A stretch of DNA of 64,000 bases from Gluconacetobacter tumulicola (GCF_014174215.1 NZ_JABEQL010000007.1:1-64000); one strand, 5' to 3'. Shown: positions 52,262-62,097, numbered from the stretch's first letter. The notes: a model not told the origin generated them from the letters alone. A program made the numbers and translations.

Positions 52262-53200
52262 ATGTCGCGTGTCTCATTTCCCGTCCCCCTGGTCGCCGGG
52301 TTGGCTTACGGTGTTGCTGCCGGAGCATGCTGGGGTGTCATCTTCCTTGCCCCCTTGCTGGTGCCGGATTTCAGCCCCTTTCAGCTCTCGGAGGCACGCT
52401 ATATCGCCTATGGCGTGATGTCCGGCGCGCTGCTGCTTCCACGCTGGAGATCCGTCGCCGGCCGGATCCCGGTCAAGGGCTGGGGTGGCCTGTTCTGTCT
52501 CGGCGTCATCGGTAACATCGCCTACTATGTGCTGGTTGGTGCCGCGGTGAGGCTGACAGGCATTGCAACGACCGCGATCACCACCGGCTTCCTGCCGGTC
52601 CTGATCGCGGTGTTCGGCATGCGGGAGCCCGGTGCGCTTCAGGCCCGGACATTGTGGCCGTCGCTGCTTCTCATGATCATAGGCATCACACTGACCGGCA
52701 TGGCTGCGTTTGGGCATGCGGCCGGTGGAACAAGCGACTGGGTTCACCGCGCGGAAGGGATGGCGTGCGCGGCGGCGGGTCAGGGTTCCTGGACCGGTTT
52801 CGCCATTCTGAATGCACGCTGGATGCGGCGTCTGCCCGATGTCGGCGCGGGAGAATGGGGCCTGGCGACGGGTGTCGCCACCGGCCTGCTCGGCCTGGCG
52901 GGGCTTCCATTCGCCGGATTTGGATCGGGTATGCATGCAACATCGTGCTGGCTTGGCTTCATCGGGGTTTCGACCGGAGTGGCGGTGATAGCTTCCGTGC
53001 TGGGGGGCACATTCTGGAACGCGTGCAGCAGGCGGCTTCCGATGACGCTGAGCGGTCAGATGGCAGTCGGGGAAACGCTGTTCGCGCTGCTGTATGGATG
53101 TCTCTGGTCGGATCACGGACTTTCTGGGGTACAAATCGTCGCGGTGATTCTTTTGATCGGCAGCGTCGCGATCAGCGCTGTCGCACATAGACACCTTTGA
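52262..53200 (+). CDS. DMT-superfamily (EamA-type) transporter
   Basis: 312 residues with about ten membrane helices in two related halves: YGVAAGACWGVIFLAPLL, GVIGNIAYYVLVGAAVRLTG, IATTAITTGFLPVLIAVFGM, then GFIGVSTGVAVIASVLGGTF and GETLFALLYGCLWSDHGLSG. The EamA architecture fits small-metabolite exporters. It follows the AraC gene. The substrate is unknown. Confidence 0.85.
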   Translation: MSRVSFPVPLVAGLAYGVAAGACWGVIFLAPLLVPDFSPFQLSEARYIAYGVMSGALLLPRWRSVAGRIPVKGWGGLFCLGVIGNIAYYVLVGAAVRLTGIATTAITTGFLPVLIAVFGMREPGALQARTLWPSLLLMIIGITLTGMAAFGHAAGGTSDWVHRAEGMACAAAGQGSWTGFAILNARWMRRLPDVGAGEWGLATGVATGLLGLAGLPFAGFGSGMHATSCWLGFIGVSTGVAVIASVLGGTFWNACSRRLPMTLSGQMAVGETLFALLYGCLWSDHGLSGVQIVAVILLIGSVAISAVAHRHL

Positions 53201-53534
53201 CGCGGCCCTGCGAACCGCGCTTTGGTGTGCCACCTGGTCGGTTCCTGTCATGAACCAGACCAAGATCCTCTGGGGTTATGACCGCCACGCGGATCAAACA
53301 TGCCATCCGGTTACTCGCCGATCTCAGCATGCGGCCGGCCGACTACGCGGCCCGCGAGAAGGTGCCAGGCGCTGATCGTGGAGACGGCTGAGCCGGTGCT
53401 CCAGCGTTTTCCTCAGCCGCGCCTGCAAAACCAGCGATCGATTATAGGGCGGGTTTTAGATGCGCAGCATAGGCCTGGGTCGGTGGAAAAGCGGAAGGTC
53501 CGGTCAGAAGGATCCAATTGTGATGAGCGGACGT
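53201..53534. other. Intergenic region between convergent genes (334 bp)
   Basis: It separates the rightward DMT transporter and the leftward LysR gene, so it should hold their terminators. GCGGCCCTGCGAACCGCGC near 53202 could form a weak hairpin. Short frames here (for example RIKHAIRLLADLSMRPADYA near 53285) have no convincing assignment. Confidence 0.4.
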
Positions 53535-54485
53535 TCAAAAAGGTGATCTACTTGGCGTCTTTTTTCCGTAACCATCCCGGAAGGCCATAAACGCTTCAGG
53601 CATCGCCGCGAGCTGTTCGATGATAAAATCCGCGAAAGCCCTGACCTTGGGAGAGAGGCTGCGGGACGCTGGCCATATGATCCAGAGTGATCCGATGGAA
53701 AGACAATAATCGGCCAGAAGCGGCATCAGTTTCCCTGAAGCAATGGCGTCCCACGCAACGTAAACAGGCAGATGCACGAGCCCCAGACCATCGACCGCAG
53801 CCCGCAGCGCCGCATCGCTGTTGTTGAAGATCATGGTTTCAGGCAAGCGAGGCTGCTCGTGAGGTGGGGCATAAACCCATGGAGCCAGCAGTCCGGTGTT
53901 GGGATAGCGATAACGTAAACAGCGGTGGTTCTGAATGTCGGCTGGTGCGAGAGGACAGCCATTTTCCTTCAAATAGGAAGAGCTGGCGCATGTGATGAAA
54001 TGCTGATCGCCAATGCGACGTGCTATCAGCCGAGAATCCGCCAGATTGCCGCTTCGGAGAACGACATCAATATCCTCATCAATCAAATCAACAATTCGAT
54101 CCTCGAGCGCGATATCGAGGTCGATTTCAGGATAGCGTCTCACAAAGTCCGCGATAAGCGGCATGAGAAGATGTTGCCCGACGATATGCGGCACATTCAC
54201 CCGCAGGCGACCACAGGGTGCCGTCCGCGAGTGATGGAGAATTGCCTCGGCATCCCGGATGTCGTCCAGCGCCTGACGACACCGTTCGTAGAAAAGGGCG
54301 CCAGCTTCCGTCAGTCCAATGGTGCGCGTGGTCCGGTTCAGAAGCTGTATACCCATGCGACCCTCCAGCCGTGAGACGCTCTTCGCAACCGCCGACGCTG
54401 TGATTCCAAGATGCTTGCCAGCTTTGACGTAACTCCGGAATTGAGCAGCAAAGACGAAAGGTTCCAGGCCGGATAGGGAATCCAT
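53535..54485 (-). CDS. LysR-family transcriptional regulator
   Basis: 316 residues. The helix-turn-helix reads LEPFVFAAQFRSYVKAGKHL, then ITASAVAKSVSRLEGRMGIQ and RTTRTIGLTEAGALFYERC. The substrate-binding domain has RLRVNVPHIVGQHLLMPLIA and AALRAAVDGLGLVHLPVYVA, the type near AaeR/DsdC-like groups that pair with efflux or oxidoreductase genes. It is divergent from an MFS transporter gene (95 bp between), which it probably controls. Confidence 0.9.
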   Translation of the reverse strand: MDSLSGLEPFVFAAQFRSYVKAGKHLGITASAVAKSVSRLEGRMGIQLLNRTTRTIGLTEAGALFYERCRQALDDIRDAEAILHHSRTAPCGRLRVNVPHIVGQHLLMPLIADFVRRYPEIDLDIALEDRIVDLIDEDIDVVLRSGNLADSRLIARRIGDQHFITCASSSYLKENGCPLAPADIQNHRCLRYRYPNTGLLAPWVYAPPHEQPRLPETMIFNNSDAALRAAVDGLGLVHLPVYVAWDAIASGKLMPLLADYCLSIGSLWIIWPASRSLSPKVRAFADFIIEQLAAMPEAFMAFRDGYGKKTPSRSPF

Positions 54486-54579
54486 CTTGTTGCTCCACGT
54501 TCAACTCAAGACATTATGTCCGCACAATAGAGACATTGGTTCTCTTTTATACGAATTGCGGAAATTATATCCTATATGA

Positions 54580-55809
54580 ATGCAAGACACACTCTCTGCT
54601 TCGCTCTCCGTCTCCACCTCCGCCTACAACCTGAGACAGGCAATCCTTCAGCCGGTTCTCGCCGTTGGTACCGGAACAGGTTCCATGGGGCTGGCACTCT
54701 CGGCTCTTCCTCTGGTCTTGCACGATGCCTGGTCCCTTCCGCTCGCGACCATCGGCTGGATCATGGGAACCCAGTCCGTTGCCACGCTTCTGTCCCGCCT
54801 GTACGCAGGACGCCTGAGCGACAGGATGGGTGGTGGTCGGGCCCTGACACTTGGACTTGGCGCGGCCGCACTGTCCGGAGGGTGCTATCTAACCGCGCTT
54901 GCGCCATTATGGCCGCAGTCTATCGCACTTGCACTGGTGCTGCTTGGCCGACTTTTCATGGGGTTAAGCGAAGGTCTGATGGTGACAGGCGGCGGTGCCT
55001 GGATCATTGGTGCGGTTCCGGCAGACAGGGTGGGTGCTGGGATGTCGTGGTTCGGCCTTGCCATGTTTGCCGGACTTGCAGCGGGAACAACGGCAGGCAC
55101 CATAATTGATCAGGCCGCCGGATTTGGAGCCGTAGCCATCCTTACCTCGACCCTTCCGATAGTAGGAATGATCCTGTCCGGCTGGCCTCGACGACCTGGT
55201 GAACATTCCGTCGCTCAGGGTGCTGTTCCATGGCGCCAGCTCTTTCGGACAGTCCTGCCAGCAGGCCTGCTGCTCGCTCTCTCCTCCATCGGGTTTGCGG
55301 TGATTTCCTCGTTCCTTGTTCTGGCATTTGATCAGAAGAACTGGGGGCATGGGGGATATGCCCTTGCGGCTTTCTGCGTCGGTCACGTCGTGGCCCGTTT
55401 TGCGGGAGGACACTGGATCGACCGACATGCCGTACGAGTGTCTGGCTCCATGATGTTGGCGATGGAAACCATGGGGTTTGTTATGCTCTGGCTGGCGCCA
55501 AACCCTATCGTAGCCATGGTTGGAGCATTGATTAGCGGTGCGGGATTTTCCCTGATCTATCCTGTTCTTGCCATCCCATTCGCGCGCGCGGTTGCGCCCG
55601 CCTTCATCGGATCGGCAATGGGACTTTATGACATATTTTTTGACGTTGCTCTGGGCGCGGGATCGATCGCTGGCGGCATGCTGACGCGGAACTTTCCGGT
55701 GCAGGCTGTCTTCCTGATGGCGGCCCTTTCCTCCGGGGCTGCTCTGATCATGCTGGCATCAACCAGCCGACATTCATGGATGAAGACGAAATGGGATGGA
55801 GAAAAATGA
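54580..55809 (+). CDS. MFS transporter (arabinose-efflux/YhhS-like type)
   Basis: 409 residues with twelve predicted helices. The MFS loop motif reads SRLYAGRLSDRMGGGRALTL near residue 70 (G-x3-D-R-x-G-G/R-R). GLSEGLMVTGGGAWIIG is the conserved segment of helix 4/5, and VARFAGGHWIDRHAVRVSG repeats the motif in the second half. It is a drug or sugar exporter type. The divergent LysR gene suggests inducible expression. Base composition is slightly lower in GC than neighbouring genes. Confidence 0.88.
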   Translation: MQDTLSASLSVSTSAYNLRQAILQPVLAVGTGTGSMGLALSALPLVLHDAWSLPLATIGWIMGTQSVATLLSRLYAGRLSDRMGGGRALTLGLGAAALSGGCYLTALAPLWPQSIALALVLLGRLFMGLSEGLMVTGGGAWIIGAVPADRVGAGMSWFGLAMFAGLAAGTTAGTIIDQAAGFGAVAILTSTLPIVGMILSGWPRRPGEHSVAQGAVPWRQLFRTVLPAGLLLALSSIGFAVISSFLVLAFDQKNWGHGGYALAAFCVGHVVARFAGGHWIDRHAVRVSGSMMLAMETMGFVMLWLAPNPIVAMVGALISGAGFSLIYPVLAIPFARAVAPAFIGSAMGLYDIFFDVALGAGSIAGGMLTRNFPVQAVFLMAALSSGAALIMLASTSRHSWMKTKWDGEK

Positions 55810-56841
55810 TACGCCTATCATAATACAAATCACAATCGGAATCATGAATAATTGCGGCTATTTCGTGCCGGACGAATGCCATAAAAAAATCGGTAGGGTA
55901 TAATATTTATTGAATAGGGAAGACTATTCCCATCGTTCTATCTTATGGGAGTGGCCGTGATGTCTGTATTTTGGAAATCTCTATCGTAACTTGAGTGTTT
56001 CACCAGAAGCGAAACCGGCAGCCCCCGGAAAAAATATCGTCGGCGGAAGATCCGGCGGTGCCGATGACCATGCCGTCGATCAATCCGCACGGGCCGATCC
56101 GCATCGGCGACGGCGGCATTGAAGATCGTCACGAACATTGCCAGCGCGACATCCGCCTGATCGTCTGCTCACGAAGCTGCTCCCGGACGTTGCAAGAATG
56201 CTCCGGCAGGCTTCAGGCCGAGGCAAGCCCCGCCCCGACGAACGCCTTGACGATAGAGGGCTCCGCGTGACCTCGCATTGTGCCAGGGGACGATCCGTTT
56301 TCCGCCATTCCTGAAAAATACCGGCACCGACAAAAATCGACGGCAATTTACGGCTGTCCCTCCGTTCCACATCGCGGGGCGGTGACGCGAAGCCCGTCGT
56401 GACGGACTGGATCCGATCCGGTCTCATGAGGACCCGCTCGAATCCAGCATCGCATGTTGGTCGATCTGGTCATGTTACTGGTTAACGGCGGCTATCGCGG
56501 GCTGCCGCCGTGTCGGCATGTCCCGGGCCAGAAAACACATTTCCGTCAGCTTTCCGGAATCGCCGTCACCGATCAGTCACCGATCACCCGACGATCTGCG
56601 GGCGGATTTTGCGCAAAAAGCGATACTTGGAACAATCGGTGGGCCCGGTCATCTGCATGACAAACACTGTTCGCCGACGGGCGATCAGGGACTGACTCTT
56701 CCGCCTCGTGGGCCGACGTCACGATAAAGTCACTCTCCATGCGCATCCCAAGGGTGATGATATCGTTCACATCGCCGGTTGCGGGTCGCCATGGTGACGA
56801 TTCTGCGGACACGCGGACAATGCGCGGGAGGGAACGGCATC
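55810..56841. other. Gene-poor, lower-GC region (about 1.03 kb)
   Basis: The first 180 bp are AT-rich. The rest is GC-rich, but all frames are short and show no recognisable domain. A minus-strand reading with PSIVKAFVGAGLASA and MRIGPCGLIDGMVIGTAGSS looks faintly protein-like but is broken by stops, suggesting decayed coding sequence. The promoter of the gene at 56842 must lie near its right end. Confidence 0.5.
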
Positions 56842-57378
56842 ATGGCGGAACCGGCCGGGACGGGGATTGCCGGGGGAAACCATCCGTCGCCGGCGCGCGA
56901 TCTGGAGCGGATCGCCCGGCAGGAGCGCGCGCTGATCCTGCCCGGCCTGACAGAGGATGATGCCTGGCGTATGGGGTGCTGGCTGCGCCAGGCGGCCAGC
57001 ACGCATGGTTATCCGATCGCGATCGACATTCGCCGGGGCGAGCAGAGGCTGTTCAGTGCCTGCCTGGAAGGGGCGACGCCCGACAATCTGGGCTGGATCG
57101 CGCGCAAGACCCGCCTGACGGCGCGCTTTCACCGGGCCTCGTACGCGATCGGCCTGCAGCTTGGCCAGGAAGGCAAGACGCTTGCCGAGCGGTTCGGCCT
57201 GTCCGAAGCCGAGTACGCCCCCTTCGGCGGGGCGTTTCCCCTGCGCGTGCGGGGGGTGGGGGTGGTCGGCACGCTGTGCGTTTCCGGCCTGCCGCAGCGC
57301 GAGGACCACCGGCTGGCGGTCGAGGCCCTGGCGGCGTTCATCGACATGTCGCCCGAGGCGATCCAGATCCCGCCCTGA
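56842..57378 (+). CDS. UPF0303/HbpS-like (heme-degrading-domain) protein
   Basis: 178 residues from the ATG at 56842 (GGGAGGGA upstream; frame open from 56779). The pattern is that of the cytoplasmic PF03928 proteins of the UPF0303 group: LERIARQERALILPGLTEDD, AIDIRRGEQRLFSACLEG, WIARKTRLTARFHRASYAIG and LCVSGLPQREDHRLAVEAL. These appear in many sugar-acid catabolic operons, but their biochemical role is unclear. It is separated by 312 bp from the dehydrogenase gene downstream, so cotranscription is not certain. Confidence 0.8.
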   Translation: MAEPAGTGIAGGNHPSPARDLERIARQERALILPGLTEDDAWRMGCWLRQAASTHGYPIAIDIRRGEQRLFSACLEGATPDNLGWIARKTRLTARFHRASYAIGLQLGQEGKTLAERFGLSEAEYAPFGGAFPLRVRGVGVVGTLCVSGLPQREDHRLAVEALAAFIDMSPEAIQIPP

Positions 57379-57690
57379 AGCGGAACGGATGATCTTGCAG
57401 TGCACGAATACGAATTTGTGAAGTGGCTGAAGAGACAAGTTCTTGCTTGGACGAGGGTGATGGCTTCTATGATCGGATCTTGTGCCCTGCCGGGCTCAGC
57501 GGAGGCGCTGTGCGGGCACGGGCGGATCATCAGGGCAGCCGATCGTCCGGACGGGACATGCCGATGGAACATCGTTCCGTCCGCGCCGTTCCGTTTCGCC
57601 GCGCGGTGTCCTGCAGGTTTTTTATCCGATCTCTACGACAATCAATAAGACGAACAAGGGCCGGAGTCTCTGGCTCCGGGGGAGGGCGGA
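57379..57690 (+). other. Upstream region of the catabolic operon (312 bp)
   Basis: No gene is visible. The last bases hold a strong ribosome site (GGGGGAGGGCGGA) for the oxidoreductase start at 57691, and the segment should contain the operon promoter. I could not pick a convincing -35/-10 pair or operator. Confidence 0.45.
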
Positions 57691-58695
57691 ATGACGCATC
57701 CAACCGGGTGGGGTCTGATAGGTGCAAGTAATGTCGCGCGGGAATGGATCATCGACGCGATCCGTGCCCAGCCCGGCGGAGAGGTTCGCGCGGTACTCAG
57801 CAACGATGCCGGGCGCGGGGCGGCATTCGCCCAGGCCAACGGTATCGCCCATCACACGACGTCGCTACAGGATCTGCTGTCCAGGCGGGACATCGACGCG
57901 GTCTATATCAGCACCGGCAACCGGCTGCATGTCGAACAGACCATCGCGGCGGCACGGGCGGGCAAGCATGTCATGTGCGAAAAACCGCTGGCCCTGTCGG
58001 TGGAGGACGCAAGCGAGATGGTGCGCGTCTGCAACCATGCGGGCGTCGTCCTGGGGACCAACCATCATCTGCGCAATGCCGCCACGCACATGGCCATTCA
58101 TGGCCTGATCGAGGACGGGCGGATCGGCGGGCTGATCGCGGCGCGGGTGTTTCATGCCAATTTCCTGTCCGCCGCCCTGCAGGGATGGCGCGTCAACGAC
58201 CAGGATGGCGGCGTGATCCTGGACAGCACGATCCATGATATCGACACGCTGCGTTTCCTGTTCGATGAAAATCCCGTCAGCGCCTTCGCCATGACGCAGA
58301 GCGGGCGCCTGGCGCGGGACGGGATCGAAGACGGCATCATGGCCGTCCTGCGTTTTCCCGGCGATGTGCTGGTGCAGATTCATGGCGGCTATACCACGCC
58401 GTTTTCGCCCGGCGGCATCGAAATCATGGGCGAGCGGGGCATCATCGTCGGTCGCGACTGCATGAGCCAGCGGCCGATCGGCACCGTGTCGGTGCGCGAC
58501 GCCGATGGCGAGCATGAAATCCCATTGAAGCATCATAATCTTTACCATCGCGCCTTCGGCCTGTTCACCAGCGCCATCCATGGCGATGGCCGGCCCGCCG
58601 CCACCGGCGAGGATGGCGTTGCCTCGCTTGCCATCGCGCTGGCCCTGCGCGAGTCCGCCCGGACCGGGCGCGAGATCGGGATCAATGTGCCATGA
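57691..58695 (+). CDS. Gfo/Idh/MocA-family oxidoreductase
   Basis: 334 residues. The nucleotide-binding start is WGLIGASNVAREWIIDAIRA, and the catalytic EKP motif is in HVMCEKPLALSVED near residue 95. The C-terminal domain has NHHLRNAATHMAIHGLIEDG and GGVILDSTIHDIDTLRFL with the catalytic Asp/His segment (DxxxHDID). The family oxidises or reduces sugars, inositols and sugar acids with NAD(P). It is the first clear gene of the catabolic operon, and its stop overlaps the transporter start (ATGA). Confidence 0.9.
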   Translation: MTHPTGWGLIGASNVAREWIIDAIRAQPGGEVRAVLSNDAGRGAAFAQANGIAHHTTSLQDLLSRRDIDAVYISTGNRLHVEQTIAAARAGKHVMCEKPLALSVEDASEMVRVCNHAGVVLGTNHHLRNAATHMAIHGLIEDGRIGGLIAARVFHANFLSAALQGWRVNDQDGGVILDSTIHDIDTLRFLFDENPVSAFAMTQSGRLARDGIEDGIMAVLRFPGDVLVQIHGGYTTPFSPGGIEIMGERGIIVGRDCMSQRPIGTVSVRDADGEHEIPLKHHNLYHRAFGLFTSAIHGDGRPAATGEDGVASLAIALALRESARTGREIGINVP

Positions 58696-60119
58696 AGCAG
58701 CCAATTTTTGCCGGCGCCGCCCATGCTGGCGCCCCCGTTATCCGGTCGCGCGCGCCGCAGCGTGAGGCGGCGCTGGTGCACCCCGAGATCACGGTGGCGG
58801 ACCTGCGCCGCGCGGCCTGGACCAGTTCGCTGGGCAGTGCACTGGAATATTACGATTTTGCGTTGTACAGCCTGGCGTCGGCGCTGGTGTTCGGCCCGCT
58901 GTTCTTTCCGCACCAGAGCAAGAGCGTCGGGTTGATCGCCAGCTTCGCGACCTATTTCCTGGGGTTTGCCGTCCGCCCCATCGGCGGTGTCGTGTTCGGC
59001 ATGATGGGCGACCGTTTCGGGCGCAAGCTCGTCCTGCTGATCACGGTGACGCTGATGGGCGGCGCCAGCACCGCCATCGGCCTGATCCCCACCTACGCGA
59101 GCATCGGCATCTGGGCGCCGATCCTGTTGATCATGATGCGCCTGCTGCAAGGTCTCGGCGCCGGGGCGGAACAGGCCGGGGCCGCCGTGCTGATGACGGA
59201 ATATGCCCCGACGGGCAAGCGGGGTTTCTATGCCGCCCTGCCGTTCCTGGGCATCCAGATCGGCACGGTCATTGCCGCCATCGTCTATTTCGCGTTGCTG
59301 TTCCATGTGTCCGACGTGCTGGGAAGCTGGCTGTGGCGCCTGCCGTTCCTGCTCAGTTCCGTCATCCTGCTCGTTGCCCTCTATATGCGTCTGACGCTCA
59401 AGGAATCGCCGACCTTCGCGGGGATCGAGGAGGAGGAACGCGCCCAGTCGATGTCCCTGCCCGAGGTGGTGCGGGAATCGTGGAAGACGATCCTGCTGGG
59501 CATGGGCCTGCGCATGGCCGAGAATGGCGGGTCTTCGATCTATCAGGTCCTGGCCGTCAGCTATTCGGTCAACGTGGTGGGGATGCGCAATGCCACCGGC
59601 GCGCTGTCGCTGCTGTGCGCGGCGGTCGTGGGGGCCTGCGTGATCCCGGTGGCGGGAATGCTGAGCGACCGGTTCGGGCGCATCGTCGTCTATCGCGGGT
59701 TCGCCATCCTGCAACTGGTGGCCGCCATTCCGGTCTGGTACGCGCTCAGCTTCGGCTATCTGCCGCTGACGATCGCGGCGCTGTCGCTGGCGCTGGGCTG
59801 CGCCACCTGGGGCATGTTCGGCACCCAGGGCGCGCTGCTGCCGGAAATGTTCGGCTCGCGCCATCGATATCTGGGCGTTTCGCTGACGCGCGAGGTTTCG
59901 GCCGTGCTGTCCGGCGGGCTGGCGCCGCTGGTGGGGTCCGTCATCATCGCGATGGTGAGCCGTCATGAGACGGCGGCGGCCCATCCCGGCCTGATCTCGT
60001 GGCTGCCGCTGGCGCTGTACGTGATGGTGCTGGCGGCCATCACGATCGTGACCACGCTGTTTGCCCCGGAACCGCGCAACCGCGACCTGCAGGACCGGCG
60101 GGACATGCTCAATAGCTGA
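58692..60119 (+). CDS. MFS transporter, metabolite:H+ symporter (MHS/ShiA-like) type
   Basis: 475 residues. The MHS hallmark at the N-terminus reads AAWTSSLGSALEYYDFALYS. The loop motif is RPIGGVVFGMMGDRFGRKLV, and RLLQGLGAGAEQAGAAVLMT is the helix-4 block. Twelve helices are expected. MHS proteins import organic acids such as shikimate, citrate and alpha-ketoglutarate with protons, fitting a role in taking up the acid substrate of this operon. The start overlaps the dehydrogenase stop. Confidence 0.9.
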   Translation: MKQPIFAGAAHAGAPVIRSRAPQREAALVHPEITVADLRRAAWTSSLGSALEYYDFALYSLASALVFGPLFFPHQSKSVGLIASFATYFLGFAVRPIGGVVFGMMGDRFGRKLVLLITVTLMGGASTAIGLIPTYASIGIWAPILLIMMRLLQGLGAGAEQAGAAVLMTEYAPTGKRGFYAALPFLGIQIGTVIAAIVYFALLFHVSDVLGSWLWRLPFLLSSVILLVALYMRLTLKESPTFAGIEEEERAQSMSLPEVVRESWKTILLGMGLRMAENGGSSIYQVLAVSYSVNVVGMRNATGALSLLCAAVVGACVIPVAGMLSDRFGRIVVYRGFAILQLVAAIPVWYALSFGYLPLTIAALSLALGCATWGMFGTQGALLPEMFGSRHRYLGVSLTREVSAVLSGGLAPLVGSVIIAMVSRHETAAAHPGLISWLPLALYVMVLAAITIVTTLFAPEPRNRDLQDRRDMLNS

Positions 60120-60199
60120 TAGTCGTGAGCTGATAGTCGTGCGCCGGTATCCGTGGGTATCGGCAGAGTGTGCGGGCGGGACATGCTGCCTTGGGGAGT

Positions 60200-60976
60200 A
60201 TGGGCGTGAGCGTTTTCTCCGGTCGGTCGACCGACCTGTTGACTGAATCCTTCCTGCGGGTCCGTGCCGGTGCGCCCCTGCTGGAGCATGTGCCCGACGG
60301 GTGCGACGTGCCTTCGGCAGAGGCGGCCTATCGGGTGCAGCATGCGACCATTCGCGCCCTGGGCGGGCGGATCGCGGGGTGGAAGGTCGGCGCCCGCACG
60401 CCGGAATCCGAACCGTTCGCGGCCCCGATCCTGGCCGCGACGCTGTTCGATGGCGGGACCATCCTGCCGCCCGGCCTGTGCCGGCATATCGGGGTCGAGG
60501 CCGAAATCGCCTACCGGTTCGGACATGCCCTGCCGCCGCGCGACGTACCCTATACGACCGGCGAGGTCTGCGACGCGATCGTGTCGGTCCATACCGCCAT
60601 CGAGATCATCGATACGCGCTTCGCCGTTCCCGGCAGCCAGCCCGCGCTGGACCATCTGGCGGACCAGCAGAGCCATGGCGCCCTGTTCGTGGGCCCGGGC
60701 ACCACCGACTGGCGGTCCCTGGTGCCGCTGGAGGAACGGGTGGTGCTGGCCGTCGGCGACCGGGTGATGGCGGATCATGTCGGCGGCAATTCCGCCGGCG
60801 ACCCGATCCGCACCCTGGTCTGGCTGGCCGGGCACGCGGCCCGTCATGCTGGGGGGCTGGCCGCCGGTACGATCGTCACGACCGGATCGGCCACCGGCAC
60901 CCTTTTCGTCGACCCCGGCACGCATGTCCGCGCGACCTTCGCGCATCTGGGCACGCTGTCGCTGACCTGCGGCTGA
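60200..60976 (+). CDS. 2-keto-4-pentenoate hydratase/fumarylacetoacetase-like protein
   Basis: 258 residues from the ATG at 60200 (frame open from 60170). It has GGRIAGWKVGARTPESEPFA, HIGVEAEIAYRFGHALPPRD with the metal-binding Glu residues (VEAEIAY), DAIVSVHTAIEIIDTRFAVP, and LFVGPGTTDWRSL. It ends in ATFAHLGTLSLTC, as in MhpD-type hydratases. Such enzymes add water to 2-keto-enoic acids or split oxaloacetate-like compounds. It lies 80 bp after the transporter. Its exact reaction cannot be read from the sequence. Confidence 0.83.
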   Translation: MGVSVFSGRSTDLLTESFLRVRAGAPLLEHVPDGCDVPSAEAAYRVQHATIRALGGRIAGWKVGARTPESEPFAAPILAATLFDGGTILPPGLCRHIGVEAEIAYRFGHALPPRDVPYTTGEVCDAIVSVHTAIEIIDTRFAVPGSQPALDHLADQQSHGALFVGPGTTDWRSLVPLEERVVLAVGDRVMADHVGGNSAGDPIRTLVWLAGHAARHAGGLAAGTIVTTGSATGTLFVDPGTHVRATFAHLGTLSLTCG

Positions 60977-60988
60977 TCCTGGAGGCGG

Positions 60989-61135
60989 TTCAAAAGCCCC
61001 GCTGGTGGCGGCCTGACGGCGATTTTCCGTGCTTCGCGGCGGGCGGCCCACAAGGCCGCTCCGCTCCGATGCTTGAAAATCACCGCCAGCCGCGCGGCCG
61101 GCGCCGCGCTTCCCCTCGCCAGCGGGGCTTTTGAA
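60989..61135. repeat. Nested inverted repeat between two operon genes
   Basis: The outer arms TTCAAAAGCCCCGCTGG (60989-61005) and CCAGCGGGGCTTTTGAA (61119-61135) are perfect 17-bp complements 113 bp apart. Inside are further complementary pieces: CGATTTTC near 61020 with GAAAATC at 61075-61081, and GGCGGCC near 61044 with GGCCGC at 61054. The RNA could fold into one long interrupted hairpin. It lies between the hydratase and dehydrogenase genes. Confidence 0.75.
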
Positions 61136-61170
61136 GCAGCCTCTTATTCCACCTGAACTGGAGAGCCTGA

Positions 61171-62097
61171 ATGAAACCTGACATTCTCTTGATCGAGCCG
61201 ATGCTGCCGCAGATCGAAAAGGCCCTGGACGATGCCTATGTCGTGCATCGTTTCACCGATGTCGCGTCGCTGACGGGCGTGGCCGGGTCGATCCGCGGTA
61301 TCGCGACCGGCGGTGCGACCGGCGTGCCCCCCGATGTGATGGCCGCGCTGCCCGAACTGGGGATCATCGCGATCAACGGGATCGGGACCGACGCGGTGGA
61401 CCTGAACACGGCGCGCGCGCGCGGTATCCGCGTCACGACGACGCCCGGCGTGCTGACCGCCGATGTCGCCGATATGGCGCTGGGGCTGATCCTGATGGCG
61501 TGCCGGGGGCTGGGCACCGGCGACCGCTATGTCCGTGCCGGATCGTGGGGCAGGGAGCCGATCGCGCTGGGTCATGCGGTGACGGGGAAGCGGCTGGGCA
61601 TTCTGGGCCTGGGGCAGGTCGGGCGCGCGATCGCCGCGCGGGCCAGGGCCTTCGACATGTCGATCGCCTATCACGACATCCGTGAAATTCCCGAGAGCGG
61701 CCATACATATTTCGCCGACCTGACCGAGCTGGCGCGGCATAGCGATATCCTGGTCGTCGCGGCATCCGGCGGCGCGCAGTCGCGCAACATCGTCGACAGG
61801 AGCGTGCTGGAGGCCCTGGGCCCCGACGGCGTGCTGATCAACGTCGCGCGCGGCAGCGTCGTGGACGAGGACGCGCTGGTCGCGGCGTTGCAGGCCGGCA
61901 CGCTGGGGGGTGCGGGGCTGGATGTGTTCCAGCACGAACCGCATGTCCCCGACGCGCTGAAGACGATGGACAATGTCGTCCTGCAACCCCATCGCGCCAG
62001 CGCCACGGTGGAAACGCGCCTGGCGATGGGCGACCTGGTGGTCCGCAACCTGGCCGCCTGGTTCGGCGGGGAGGCGCTGCCGACCCCGGTCGTGTAG
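61171..62097 (+). CDS. D-isomer 2-hydroxyacid dehydrogenase
   Basis: 308 residues. The NAD-binding domain starts RLGILGLGQVGRAIAARARA, preceded by AINGIGTDAVDLNTARARGI and ADVADMALGLILMACRGL. The catalytic set is complete: Arg in LINVARGSVVDEDALVAALQ, Glu in VFQHEPHVPDAL and His in LQPHRASATVETR. It is most like the GhrB/hydroxypyruvate-glyoxylate reductase group. In this operon it would reduce or oxidise a 2-keto/2-hydroxy acid intermediate. A hairpin follows the stop. Confidence 0.9.
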   Translation: MKPDILLIEPMLPQIEKALDDAYVVHRFTDVASLTGVAGSIRGIATGGATGVPPDVMAALPELGIIAINGIGTDAVDLNTARARGIRVTTTPGVLTADVADMALGLILMACRGLGTGDRYVRAGSWGREPIALGHAVTGKRLGILGLGQVGRAIAARARAFDMSIAYHDIREIPESGHTYFADLTELARHSDILVVAASGGAQSRNIVDRSVLEALGPDGVLINVARGSVVDEDALVAALQAGTLGGAGLDVFQHEPHVPDALKTMDNVVLQPHRASATVETRLAMGDLVVRNLAAWFGGEALPTPVV

